Positions 34,344 to 45,169 of a stretch of DNA of 64,000 bases are shown here, piece by piece (the stretch's first letter is position 1; the number at the start of each line of letters is the position of its first letter). The DNA lies in the NCBI GenBank assembly GCA_004369045.1, contig ML213509.1:62001-126000 (forward strand), given 5' to 3'. The stretch comes from Heliocybe sulcata. Taxonomy: Eukaryota > Basidiomycota > Agaricomycetes > Gloeophyllales > Gloeophyllaceae. A model generated the notes under the pieces. The model worked only from the letters and a program-made list of their open reading frames with translations. It did no database searches and was not told the DNA's origin. A program made the position numbers and the translations under genes.

Positions 34344-36238
34344 ATGTCCTATAATCCTAACCTGAGGACGTTGCAAGCACAATCTTCAATAGATACTGCA
34401 GAATGGGCGGCGGAGCGCCCGCTGCCTCCGTCTATGTCGACGCTTCAGGCCGTTGAACGTAACCGGGCTGAGACAAGCTCGTCGCCCAGTTTGCAATCTC
34501 TGGAATACGAGAACGACAATGGAACGTCTCTTGCGCCAGTCGATAGGGGACTTGGAGCGTGGTCGTTTGTACTAGCCGCATTTGGAGCACTTTACTTGTT
34601 GACACGACTCATTTTGGTCGTGATACAGATATTTGCAGCTTTCTTTGTACAAGCGATTGTCTGGGCCTTCCCGAACTCCTACGGCGTCTTCCTGGATGCC
34701 TATCTCAATGATCCTCGTTATGCCTCCCAGAAGCAGTCAGGTTTTCTATTGCCTCTGGCCGGTACGTTGTCGACTGGAATCATCTACCTCTCGAGTGAGT
34801 CATAACACTGGGTTTGCAGTTGAAATCTGCTTTGATGCCTCAATGACAGGTCCTGTGATTCATGGATTGACTGGCCGTCGTCGATACTTGCGTAGACCAC
34901 TCTTGTGGCTCGGCACTGTCCTGTGTTGGGCTGGTCTGTTCGGCGCGAGCTACGTCACCAAGGCAAGTGATAAAATGATGCAGTGGTCTTGTCAGTATCG
35001 TAACGTTCATGGATAGGTTGAGCAGCTGCTTGTTCTTCAAGGAATTGTTTACTCCATAGGCGGATGTGAGTTTTGCGGCACTCTGATAGATCACTGAAAG
35101 ACGGAGTAAAACCATGACCATGTAGCATTTCTCTACCATCCATGTGTGGCCTACATGTCTGAATGGTTTGTGGCAAGGCGAGGTTTAGCGAATGGTATTA
35201 TGTTCGCAGGTGAGATTCCCTTGACATGGTCGCTTGAATGGACCACTCATGTTTGCCTAGGCACCGGATTCGGAAGTCTTCTCCTGCCCATCGCCCTGCG
35301 TCCCTTATTTAACAGGTTTGGGACGCAAATTACACTGCGTATCTTGTCCATTGCCATCGTTTGCCCTCTTCTTCTTCTGTTACCGTTTGTCAAAGGCCGT
35401 CTGCCAGAGTCGCGCGTGCCCGGTCCTACTGCTAGATCCACAGACAGATCGTGGATGAGGCACCGAGCACTCTGGATGATACTGTTCTTGAATACCGTCC
35501 AAGGCTTTGCGTATTTCGTTCCTCTTATCTGGTTACCAAGTAAGCCGCATCATCTCTGTCCCTTTAGTGCTGTAAACTTCCGTACTGCAGCCTTCACCAC
35601 GGAACTGCGCAGCAGCGCAGACTCGTCCTTGCCGCTCGCGGCCTTGAATGGTGAGATTTCTTGTGGCGTAGTGCTTAAAGCCTATTCATATGTGTCACAG
35701 GTGCTAATGTGTTCGGTCGTATCGCCATGGGCACATTGTCCGACCGTGCTAACCCATGGCTCCTTGGCTCTATGACGCTCTTTTCAACGTCATTGGCCAC
35801 ATTCGTCCTCTGGGGTGTCCTTTCACGCAACATGGCGGGTCTCGTGGCCTACGGTATAGCTTACGGTGGATTTGCTGGCGGATGGTCCAGTTTGTGGACC
35901 GGCTTTATCAAACCAATCGCCAGTGCGTCTTCATTCTTGCCCGCTTTCGCAAAAATGGTCACAATATTTCTGTAGAGGACGATCCGACCCTCTCGTCTTA
36001 TATGATCGGTCTGCTTATGCTTTCTCGTGGCTTGGGAAACGTTCTATCCACACCCATCTCGACATCACTACTGCAAGGGAACGCCTCGAACGACGCGCAT
36101 GGTAAGACAGGATTTGACGTGGCTGGAGGGCGCTTCGAGCGAGTGATACTATATGTTGGGACTTGTTTCGCTGGGGCTGCTGTGCTGGCGTTTGCAGGGT
36201 GGGGCATGGAGAAGAAGAGGTTGCTGATAGGACGGTAA
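34344..36238 (+). CDS. MFS transporter, monocarboxylate transporter-like
   Basis: Nine exons (34344-34568, 34629-34794, 34850-34962, 35017-35065, 35126-35209, 35261-35539, 35591-35650, 35701-35922, 35976-36238) give 486 residues. The cytosolic N-terminus of about 70 residues is followed by TM1 GAWSFIFAAFFVQAIVWAFP, with NSYGVFLDAYL, GPVIHGLTG-like SSPVIHGLTGRRR, QGIVYSIGG, SEWFVARRGLANGIMFAGTG and, after a long loop, NGANVFGRIAMGTLSDR and the C-terminal spans. This is the typical order of fungal MCT-like (MCH/monocarboxylate porter) proteins. The substrate cannot be read; many fungal members are not lactate carriers. Intron 1 (60 nt) is stop-free and in frame; the third intron (34963-35016) starts with GC (gcaagt). 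Both were accepted because the spliced product restores family-typical sequence. Confidence 0.85.
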
Positions 36239-36981
36239 CGCTCCTGATACGACTTCCAGCAGTGCATATTCAGGACGACCTCCTTGTATGCGGATCTTGA
36301 CGAGAGTTTCGAAAGCTGTCTACGCTGTCAGTGGCGCATCTGTGCAGCGCCCTTCCAAGTCAACTATCGATATTGATGCATGATGCATGATGTGCACTGC
36401 CCTCTGACTCCGTTGCAATGCTGCAAGTTGCCTCTGGACGTGAAGCTGGACGTGTCAATACAGCGCCTCTGGTCGGCTCCAAGAGACCTCCCAGTCACGA
36501 GTTCTTGCGACAAGATTTATACCAAGACTACCATAAATCGATTAATATTCGGAGATCCCGAGTACCCTCCTTATTAGCCCTTTATAAGTCTTATAATGAC
36601 AAACCCTTCCGCGCGCCGCCCGGCCGCGTTAGCTGCTCTCACATACCGCGCATTCTGTAGGAGCCTCGGAACGGAACTCTGGTGTTAAGGACACACGTGC
36701 CTGCCCGCAAGAAGCGCTTGGCTGCTCTTCTCCTTGACTTCTGCGTTCGGTCGCGTCGCGAAAGGAAGCGCAACGCGTGAACAGACAGGCTCAATCATGG
36801 GGGCGTTTATATATATTATCATATATCAACGGAGACGCAGCTTATACTTCTGTCACTGTCGACTCGACCCCGAGAGCGCTCTGGTATCCGCTCTCTACCT
36901 CCCGACTCTTCATCCTCTTGCCTGCCCATCCCGCACTCGCTCTTTCGTGCATTGATATCCTGAACGACGGTAGATAGTCAA
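36239..36981. other. Intergenic region with promoter-like A/T stretch
   Basis: No gene was seen in these 740 bases. An A/T run (36809-36829, TTATATATATTATCATATAT) lies about 150 bases before the ATG of the DUF2235 gene and could serve as its TATA region. Confidence 0.35.
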
Positions 36982-39146
36982 ATGCAGGTCTCTGACTCTA
37001 CCACCACTACTGGCGACGGCGGCGCGCGTCGGCCGCGCACGATTATCCTCTGTTTCGACGGTACTTCCAACCAGTATGACGGTAATGTACGACTCCTGCG
37101 GCTCCCTTGCTTCTATGGCGCATTCATATGGTCTGGTGCTATCTAGAATACGAACGTCGTGAATTTCTTTTCCTTGCTTAAGAAGAACGACTTCAGCGAG
37201 CAGCTGTGCTATTATCAGGTCAGTAACTTCTTTCCACTTATAGCTGGGTGGGCTGTGAAACGTCGGTGCGGCTGGGTTAGGGGGTGATGTAGGGCAGAGG
37301 TTGCAGAGATTTGTAGACCGGAGGCATATCTCTTCAGTCTCAAGTCCCCGGATACTAACGCATTCATCACTAGCCCGGCATAGGGACCTATTTCAACCCG
37401 GGCGTCGTCTCCCCGATCTTCCAATGGATTGCCAAGATCGCGGACGAAGCATTCGCCTGGTACCTCAACGAGCATGTTATGGATGGCTATCGCTTCCTCA
37501 TGAACAACTACTGCGAGGGTGATAAGATATGTCTGTTCGGTGCGCATACATCCATTACTCTCCTACTGCTCATTGATCCGATCATTGTTCTTCGTGATGT
37601 GATGGAGTTCAGGGTTTTCCAGAGGAGCATACACCGCTCGCGGGCTTGCAGGCATGCTTCACAAGGTCGGGTTGCTGCCGAAAGATAACGATGCCCAGGT
37701 CCCCTTCGCATACAAGCTGTATGCGCGGACGGACGCCGAGGGGATGCAACTCTGCGCCGGATTCAAGCAGACGTTCTGCCAGAATGTCCGGATCGAGTTC
37801 GTCGGAGTCTGGTCAGTACTCAAACAAATCCTAGTTCAACGAGCGTCTCGCATAGACTGATGCGGTGTATGCGGCAGGGAGACAGTAGCGAGCGTCGGAG
37901 TGGTAGTAGGCAAAGCCCTCCCCTTCACCACCTCCAACACAACGATCAAGACATTCCGGCACGCTCTCTCCCTTGACGAGGTGCGCATATAGTCATCGCC
38001 TTGCTAACAATCCTCTTTATTCATTTATCTCACTTTGTTATGACCAGCACCGAGCGAAATTCCAACCCAACCTCTACCACCGTCCTGCGCCCAACGCCCA
38101 AGGCGCTGCAAAGGATCCTGAGCATGCCAGCCCACCCATCAGCGCCTCTGCGACGTTTGCGACCTCGCAAGCGAGTCTCCTCAAGGCGAAGGGCGGGAAG
38201 GCGGGTAAGGTGGGCAGTGTGAGGAGTCTGAAGATGCTCTTCATGGGTGGGAGGCAGGGTGTGAACGGGAAGGGGAAGGGGAAGGATGTCGAAAGCGGCG
38301 AGGGTGAGCGCAAGGAACGTCTGAATGGTGATGGGAACGGGGAGGCTACGGACCCCGCGGCCCCCGACGACCCGGACTGCAACTCTACAGATATCATCGA
38401 CGGCGGCACGGACGTAAAGGAAGTGTGGTTCGCAGGCGTACACAGCGGTATGGCCCTTCTCTCACCCATTCCCTGCACCTTGCACCTTAATCACCCGCGC
38501 GATCCGCAGACGTCGGCGGCGGCGCCGTTTCCAATGCCACGAAACAGTCCCTCGCGGACATCACCCTCCGCTGGATGGTGCGCGAGGTCATGATGGCGCA
38601 GTGCGGGGTCCAGTTCGACAACGAGGCGCTCCGACGGCTCGACATCCCCGAGTTCGCGATGGCCATTCCTGCGGCGGCCTCGCAACCGCGGGTGACGAAG
38701 CAGGCGACGCTCGGGCTGGACCATAAGAAAGAAGTGACACTGAGTGTGCCTGGGACCACCGCTACTCCGCCTAATCCCGCGGACGGCGAAGGGGCCGGGC
38801 AGACGAAGTTGGATCTGATCGACGCTGTTCAGTCCGAGCACGACGAGCTGGGGTGGAAAGGCAAATGGGCGTGGTGGCTGCTCGAGATTATACCCACCAG
38901 CTATGCATGGCAGGATAAAGACGGCGTGTGGCACAAGAACTGGTGGTACGTTTGTCCACATCAGCTGCTTCGAACAGTCTTGAGTTGACTTCGGATGGGC
39001 ATAGCATTCACTTCGGGAAGGGGAGGTCCATCCCCGATCCCAACCCGCAGTTCCACGTCACGGTCAAGGAGAGGATGGACGACGCGAAGCTGAAATATAA
39101 GCCGAGAGCCTCGTGGACCGGGAATCCCGTCTACGTCGAGGACTGA
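36982..39146 (+). CDS. DUF2235 alpha/beta-hydrolase protein
   Basis: Eight exons (36982-37086, 37147-37218, 37374-37539, 37613-37811, 37878-37980, 38048-38447, 38510-38945, 39005-39146) give 540 residues. Family marks occur in order: [13 protein letters not shown] near the start, [24 protein letters not shown], the nucleophile elbow [10 protein letters not shown] (G-F-S117-R-G), [15 protein letters not shown], and FAGVHSDVGGG, which carries the candidate catalytic aspartate and follows the usual pattern. Bacterial relatives include Tle1-type phospholipase effectors; fungal members are mostly uncharacterised, so lipase activity is inference. An insertion of about 90 residues in exon 6, rich in Lys, Gly and Glu ([20 protein letters not shown] and then a [15 protein letters not shown] run), separates two conserved parts and is likely a disordered loop. 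The last splice junction (Cys at the join) is the least certain. Confidence 0.85.
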
Positions 39147-39587
39147 AGGTGGCCTGGCATACAAAAGATAGTTATTTATCATACCCTCCTTTCTATACCT
39201 CTTCCGGCAGTCAGGGTCATCTTAGACTATGACCGCTACTGCGTTATTCGCGCCCATGATACCCAGCTGGCTAACCGCGCAGCGTAACTGCATGTATAAA
39301 CAGTCAAGCACCGGCATGATTAGTTACGTACCTAACGAACGTTCATGATTTCATGACGATGCAGCTATTGCGTGAATTCTATTCATAGACAGTTTGGCAA
39401 GACGGTACGTGCGCAGGGAATAGTCTGACAGATATCTCGTCAAAGTCACACAATGCAAATAAATATCGTCACGAAAGTTCGTTCGACAGACTGAACGAAG
39501 TTTGAATGGGCGGTCAATGGCAGCTACAACACAGTAACAGTCAACAACGTAACAATGCCGTCCGTGGAGATGTCTCGAAAGCCGGAG
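39147..39587. other. Tail-to-tail intergenic region
   Basis: These 440 bases lie between the stop of the DUF2235 gene and the stop of the oppositely oriented secreted-protein gene. Only shared 3' flanks are expected; no gene or repeat was seen. Confidence 0.5.
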
Positions 39588-40566
39588 TCAGATAACCACG
39601 TCGCATCGGAAGGCAAGCAGAATAAACATACTGTGGTTCACGCCGACAGCCCCAGGCTCAAGCAAGCCAGTAATATTCTGAGCTACAGTGCTGTACTTGA
39701 CACTGTCGAACTCGGTATCGCCTGATGCTGCTGCAACGAGGAGATCTCTGAAGGAAAACGTTAGGAGGTGAGCGCTAAATGCGTGACGATATACGCACCT
39801 GCCGATGTTGTAACCATTGGGAATGATGTCGTGTTGTTCGGTAAAGGGCTAAAGTAGGTGTTAATGGATGCTCCGCCAGGACTGGCGCTTTCGTACCTCT
39901 TCCTTGGAAACACTGCAGATACGTGTCAGCTCGTGCGGACAGATGGCAGTGGTAAATGTGGCTCACGCAAAGAACAAGGCACCACTGTTCGCTAGCGTGC
40001 CGTTTTGGCGCCAAATGCTGAAGGGAGTGTGAGTTCAAAACTGATTTGGCGCACATCTTCTACATACCGGAAGTGGTTCCCGCCAATGATGCTCTCCAGA
40101 CACGTCCCAATGCCGTCGTTACCATAGTCCTGGCGCAGCTCAACGAGCTGATTGGTCCACCCCTTGCCGTCGCCCAGATTGGCTGTCTGTGGTGCACCTT
40201 CGTGGATGTTGAAGCATTCTTCAGAGCTGTGGATCGCGGTTAAACCCAAGTACGTGGAGCGAGCGAGAAGAGGACCGACAAGCCGATTGCCCGGGCGAAA
40301 TTCAGGACGCCGTCGTCCGTCAACACAGACAGAGAACTTGTCCCTGAGATGATGACCTACGCAAGAGTCAGCCCGGATTCATTCCATGGTTCAGACGGTG
40401 CACATACATTGAGGGGCTCCCCCAAGCCATTGCCCACACTGTCCAGCAGAGACCCTCCATTCAGATTCGGGTCATAGTACTCGACTCTGGCCTCCGAATC
40501 TATCATCGGTTGCTGGACACCGAATGCAAATGCGAAGCCGGCGAGGGCGAGGAGAACAGCGTGCAT
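39588..40566 (-). CDS. Small secreted protein, uncharacterised Agaricomycete family
   Basis: Seven exons (40566-40408, 40356-40280, 40226-40068, 40017-39967, 39912-39897, 39848-39799, 39747-39588) give 223 residues with all phases consistent; one exon is only 16 nt. The N-terminus MHAVLLALAGFAFAFG looks like a cleavable signal peptide. The mature part includes DPNLNGGSLLDSVGNGLGEP, LNVVIISGTSS, NLGDGKGWTNQLVELRQDYG, GTCLESIIGGNHFRIWRQNG and NGYNIGRDLLVAAASG. I recall similar proteins as abundant secreted or wall proteins of wood-decay fungi without assigned function. Two conserved cysteines (CFNIHEG and TCLES) could form a disulfide. It is head-to-head with the dynactin gene, start codons 299 bases apart. 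Confidence 0.75.
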
Positions 40567-40772
40567 GACGAAGACGACAGCGCCTTCTCCTTAACACTGT
40601 CTGCTTTATATAGGAACGTCGCTGACGCGGAAGACATCATAGAAGCTACCCTTGTTGACACCGAGGCACCCAGGAATGTCGATGTGAAAGCGAGAAGTTG
40701 TGCGCTCGTGCCAGTGGGCACCGGAGGAGGACCGCGACGCGTTATTTGGTCTTGCTTATTTCTGTGGCGGCT

Positions 40773-40820
40773 TCTCCTCGTCCTCGTCCTCGTCCCCGCC
40801 GCCGCCGCCGCCGCCGTCGC
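40773..40820 (+). repeat. CCTCGT and CCG microsatellite
   Basis: A short run of CCTCGT units passes into a run of CCG units in the head-to-head spacer, about 45 bases before the dynactin start codon. It may lie in that gene's 5' leader. Confidence 0.7.
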
Positions 40821-40865
40821 CTCTCGCTACAATATTACGGACCAGGTCTCTAGCGACCTTGAAAA

Positions 40866-42717
40866 ATGACCCCGACATTGCAGTACCATTGCCCTTGTTA
40901 TTCGTCTGACCCGAAGCCGCCACCGCCGGATCTGCCATCGTCATCTTCTAGCTTTCATGCGTTGCATACGTTGTTCTTCTGCGAGGAATGCGACGCGGTT
41001 CGGTGTAACCGATGTGTAATGGTAGAGGTCAGCGGCTACTACTGCCCTAACTGTCTATTTGAGGTACCCAGTGCGAGTGTGCGAGCGGAGAAGAATCGGT
41101 GAGTCGTTCCAAGCGGGCAATGTGACAGACTATGGACGAGCTGCAGCTGCGCTCGAAACTGTTTCTTATGTCCAAATTGTCGGAATACACTCTCCGTGGT
41201 ACCCTCAGACCCACCAGAGACAGGCGATACCCGAATATCAACTATACCTATCAATGCTGTCGGAGAACCTCCTTTCTTCCTTTATTGCAATCACTGCAGA
41301 TGGGACTCCGCTGAAGTCGGTATAACGTTTGATAAGCCAACAGGCTTAGCAGGTGCGTACTACTTATGCTTCTCTCCAACGATGTTCAAACGAACCCCCC
41401 AGCCCAGCTACAACGCTTCGAAGATTCAGCACCCGAGTTCCTCGAGTTCGAGCGTCTGAAGGAGCATTTTGAGCCTTTCTTACGTGCATCATCGTCTCCC
41501 TCCCTCCTCTCGCACGTGCATTCACACCACATTCACATGAACCCCATTACAGCCGCTGCCTCGTCCGCGCTCGCGCGCGATGTCCCCGGCGTCGGCAAGT
41601 ACACCCCGCTCTCGCGCAGCCGCCTGGGCCGCGGCGACCGGAGCAGCACGGCCAAGGATGAGATTCCGGAGTACAAGAGTCGGGTGGAGATTGGCGCCGT
41701 CAGCGGTCTCGGTGCGCATGGTGAGTCGGATGTGGAGTTTGTGAAGCATCTGGAGAATATGGAGGAGGTGGCGGAGTTGGAGCAGAGGTGGATGAATAGC
41801 TGGGCGAACTCGACGCAAGCGAGGTGAGTCACTATCAACGTACGTGCTCCTAGGACCGGTTGAGTACGTTTCCAGTGACCTCAAGCCGTTACGTATCCCG
41901 CTGTTATCGAAGAAGACCAAGCGGTGCCCCAGTTGTCGGCACATCCTCATCAAGCCCGAACAGAAAGCACAATCCGTAAGGTACAAGATCAAGCTCGTAG
42001 CCGCCAACTATCTACCCGACATACGAGTGGCACTACCTAAAGCTCCCGGTCCGGAGCCTACCAAGCGTCTTTCAACAGTGAAATCGGCTGCCGCGGCCGC
42101 CGAGCCCGACAAGGGTCCTGAAATTATCATGGCGGGGAGGACGTATCCATTCCAGCTCGCGTTCACAAACCCGCTGTACGATCCTATTCAGGTCAGGCTA
42201 TCTGTGCAGCGGCAGCAGACATCCGCGGACCGACGTCCGCCCTTCGCAGTGTCCCTGCCGAATGCGACGTTCCCGGTCGCCGCTTTTGCGGAGGCATGGG
42301 AGTATGAGGACGACGAGGATATGTTTGGTGCGGAGGATGAGGACATGGAGGATATCGACGCCAGAGGTGGAAGGGCTGGTGAGGGGAAGAGCAAGGCAAA
42401 GACGGTTGGGGTGTTGGAGAAGCGGGCGAATGTGACTGTTATCGGTGGAGAGGTGGTTATCTCCAAGGAGGCCACAGGGAATGTCAAGGTGGGCTGTGTC
42501 TTCCCAAACAGATCCTGGTCGACTACTGACCCCTCCCCAGTTCAATATGCTCGTCTCGTATACGTACCGCTCTGACGATCCCGCCGGTGAAGAGAATGAA
42601 GGGGCACCTTCGAGGACCGTTGGCAAGCCGGAGATGAAGACGTTCTCGTTCTCTACCGTCGTGGATCTTGGCCCTGTTATCGCAAGGGAGGAGACAAGAA
42701 TGGACGTGGACGCGTAA
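40866..42717 (+). CDS. Dynactin subunit 4 (p62)
   Basis: Exons 40866-41098, 41147-41352, 41403-41823, 41876-42488 and 42541-42717 give 549 residues. The N-terminal zinc-binding region is clear: YHCPCYSSD, LFFCEECDAVRCNRCVMVEV, YYCPNCLFEVPSASVRAEKN, RCARNCFLCPNCRNTLSVVP and FFLYCNHCRWDSAEVGITFD. These features are typical of the p62 subunit at the pointed end of the dynactin filament. The middle includes a region after LAAQLQRFEDSAPEFLEFER, then KRCPSCRHILIKPEQK, and a beta-rich C-terminus with an acidic insert (EDDEDMFGAEDEDMEDID). The protein should serve dynein-based transport and nuclear positioning as part of the dynactin complex. Length is in the usual range for this subunit. Confidence 0.88.
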
Positions 42718-43229
42718 CCTTAATAAATCCAATCTTCCACGTTCTTGACATCCTTATATTCTGTGCACAGGCTCTCCACATGTTGCCGTACATGCTTCGC
42801 ATTTGTATTTTCTCTGGGGTTAGGCGCAACATCATGGTGAGACCGAGACCCACGGAGTCATTCCGACTCGGACTAAGAACGAACCACCATAAGTCTCTGA
42901 GCACTTTGCTCCTGGAATGTTGTTCTGTTGTCTACTCTCCCTCGTTATTACGGATACTGAAATGCAAGTGCTCTGAGAGGACTCTGAACTCTACTGCGCC
43001 GGAGGTGTCCTGACAACCGGAAGATGCGGGAGTCGATGTCCGGCGTCGCCGCGCCTCTACTAGTACTCTTAAAGCTCCTTAGTGCGGGCACTCTACGAGG
43101 GCGTTGATGGCTACAGTGGACTGCTGATATCTCCTTCAATTCTCTTTCTTTCCTTCTGCTGGCATTTCTCGACCTCCTTGCCAGGTGCAAGCATACCTTT
43201 CTTTCGTTTGACGATTAGGCGAGCTGCGC

Positions 43230-44270
43230 ATGGAAGCCTCAAGTTCAGCAGCTGCGGCAGGGTCTGTGGAGGCAGCAGGGCCGCAGGCGGATCCTTTGCC
43301 CCGCAAGCGGGGCGAGATTGGGTATTCGGAAGACATGGAGAGGAGGCAGGAGGAGGCACCGCAGGAGCAAAGTGCGACGCCTTTACCAGCTCGACACCCT
43401 GCAGACCGTGATCAGCCTCAGGCGGGTGCTCCAAGGACCACCTCCCCGTCTACTCTACCATCTGCCCCTAATGGTGCACCACTGGCTGATGATTCCTCAG
43501 CGCACTCAGCGGGCAAGCGAAGCCTCATTTCACGTTTCAAGACGGGAAAGAGACTAGGCGGGATCAGACCTTCGAGCCTTGCTATTTGTATCGGCCAGAT
43601 AGTTCTGATGGGTGGCACTATCGTCGGTTGGGTGTTCGCGGCCATGACAGTTGGGAAGCAAAAGGTCACCATGGGCGATGGAACAGACAACTCTACCAGT
43701 TCGACTGCGTTCAATGCCGCCATATTCGTCCACGTCGCTTTCGCTGTCATCACCCTCTCTCAGATCCTATTCTTAGAGCGCTCTATCTTCCGACTACGCG
43801 CAGAACGATACATGCACTTGCACCCCGGCGCCACTCTTCCCCGATCCATGCACCTCGTACCGTCGAGCAACAGCGGCCGACTCGCCTTCGCACCCTGGAA
43901 CAGACCACCCCTCCCAACCTACGCCGCTGCCTTGGCGGAGAGCGGAGTCGGGACAGGCGATGTCGAGGACAACGCGATTGCAGTGGACCCTCCCCCGTTG
44001 TACGGCAACACTCGCGGCAGTATGCTGCTGCTCTCGGGGTATATGAGAACCAGCCTGAGGGCGCAGGCCCGGGAAGGGCGTAGGGAGAGCCAGATGTCGG
44101 AGGCGGGTGATCGGCCTCTCAGTTATATGAGTCACGATTCCGAGTGGGAAGTGGTGATGGATGCCGCCAGGGCGAGGCGCCTGGAGCAGACGTTGAGCCG
44201 GCTGGAATTCGGACAACCTCGTAATGAACCTCCGGCCGATGTCAGCACTCACGCAAGCGCTACTAGCTAG
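43230..44270 (+). CDS. Two-span membrane protein with PPxY motif (uncharacterised)
   Basis: A single exon of 346 residues. The first 110 residues are Ala/Pro/Gln-rich and probably disordered. Two hydrophobic segments lie at about 116-139 (LAICIGQIVLMGGTIVGWVF) and 162-182 (NAAIFVHVAFAVITLSQILF), with a possible N-glycosylation site between them (N154-S-T). The C-terminal 160 residues are polar and contain YMHLHPGATLPRSMHL and a PPLY motif (255-258). PPxY is the classic ligand of the WW domains in Rsp5-type ubiquitin ligases; this use is inferred. I do not recognise the family by function. It is the only multi-span protein gene in this part without an intron. Confidence 0.6.
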   Translation: MEASSSAAAAGSVEAAGPQADPLPRKRGEIGYSEDMERRQEEAPQEQSATPLPARHPADRDQPQAGAPRTTSPSTLPSAPNGAPLADDSSAHSAGKRSLISRFKTGKRLGGIRPSSLAICIGQIVLMGGTIVGWVFAAMTVGKQKVTMGDGTDNSTSSTAFNAAIFVHVAFAVITLSQILFLERSIFRLRAERYMHLHPGATLPRSMHLVPSSNSGRLAFAPWNRPPLPTYAAALAESGVGTGDVEDNAIAVDPPPLYGNTRGSMLLLSGYMRTSLRAQAREGRRESQMSEAGDRPLSYMSHDSEWEVVMDAARARRLEQTLSRLEFGQPRNEPPADVSTHASATS

Positions 44271-44736
44271 GGGTGAGTTTACTCAGAGTCGAGGTAAGCA
44301 ACGTCGCAGAGTGTTTCGGAGTCAGGCATAAGTTGACAGATGACTCGAACAGTTCTTGGCATGTTTGTATGGGCTGCTGCTTGCAGTTGTCGACCACGGA
44401 CAATTATGTTTTGATGTTCTATGTTGATATCTGGATATCCTGCTGTAGCGCTGAATTGTATGACCACCTTCGCCCGATCTTTTCGCTCCCAGCAGTCGGC
44501 CGACTTAGATTCCCGAGTGAGTCCTTTCCTGCTCCTCGATCACGGAAGCACACGTGGATGAAATGCTGAGAATGGCTGTGGCCACTATATGCCCGAATGG
44601 CTTGACACAGGTAAGAGGGTGGTAATATTTAAGCCACACTCGGTGGAAACGTGAAGTTATATCTTCCAAACGGAGATAGTGATCTCATTGATAGAGTCCG
44701 TACACGAGGAAAAGAATGCAGTCACCATTCGCCTTT

Positions 44737-45078
44737 TTACGAGTAACGAGACGGCTGCGGATTCAGAGCCGCAGCATGGAGGGCTTTCCTGAGCCGCATG
44801 CGCACTGCAAATAAGGATATCACTTTGAGCCCAACCCATATGGGACTTGCAGTATGTGCTTTGGCTGCGGAAACAGAGTCTGGTCGTGGAACTAATGGGT
44901 GCAATAAGATTGTGGCTGCGATTGTGGCAGAGGAAAGCAGTGCACTGTCGCGTGGAAAGCTCTGAGTCAGACACCCACCCCTGGAGCCGTCAGAATCAGT
45001 CTGCTTGGCGAGGGGTGTGGCAGCAAGCGCCAGCGTAATTAATGCGAACCATGCGTTATGGTTTGCTGCGCTAGTCAT
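44737..45078 (-). CDS. Candidate small secreted protein, structure unresolved
   Basis: On the - strand an ATG at 45078 opens a 113-codon frame whose first 24 residues (MTSAANHNAWFALITLALAA) resemble a signal peptide. Downstream a cysteine-rich reading exists in another frame (44974-44657), so an intron may join parts of both. Several donor and acceptor choices are possible and none is clearly best. The alternative is a chance open frame in the 5' flank of the arrestin gene, whose start lies 91 bases away in the opposite direction. Confidence 0.3.
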   Translation of the reverse strand: MTSAANHNAWFALITLALAATPLAKQTDSDGSRGGCLTQSFPRDSALLSSATIAATILLHPLVPRPDSVSAAKAHTASPIWVGLKVISLFAVRMRLRKALHAAALNPQPSRYS

Positions 45079-45169
45079 TTTGGTGAGAGTCCCGCAGCGC
45101 AGTGTTTATACCACTCAGTGCCACAGCGTACTGAACCTCCACTTTCCTCCTGCTTACTCGCACCGAGTC

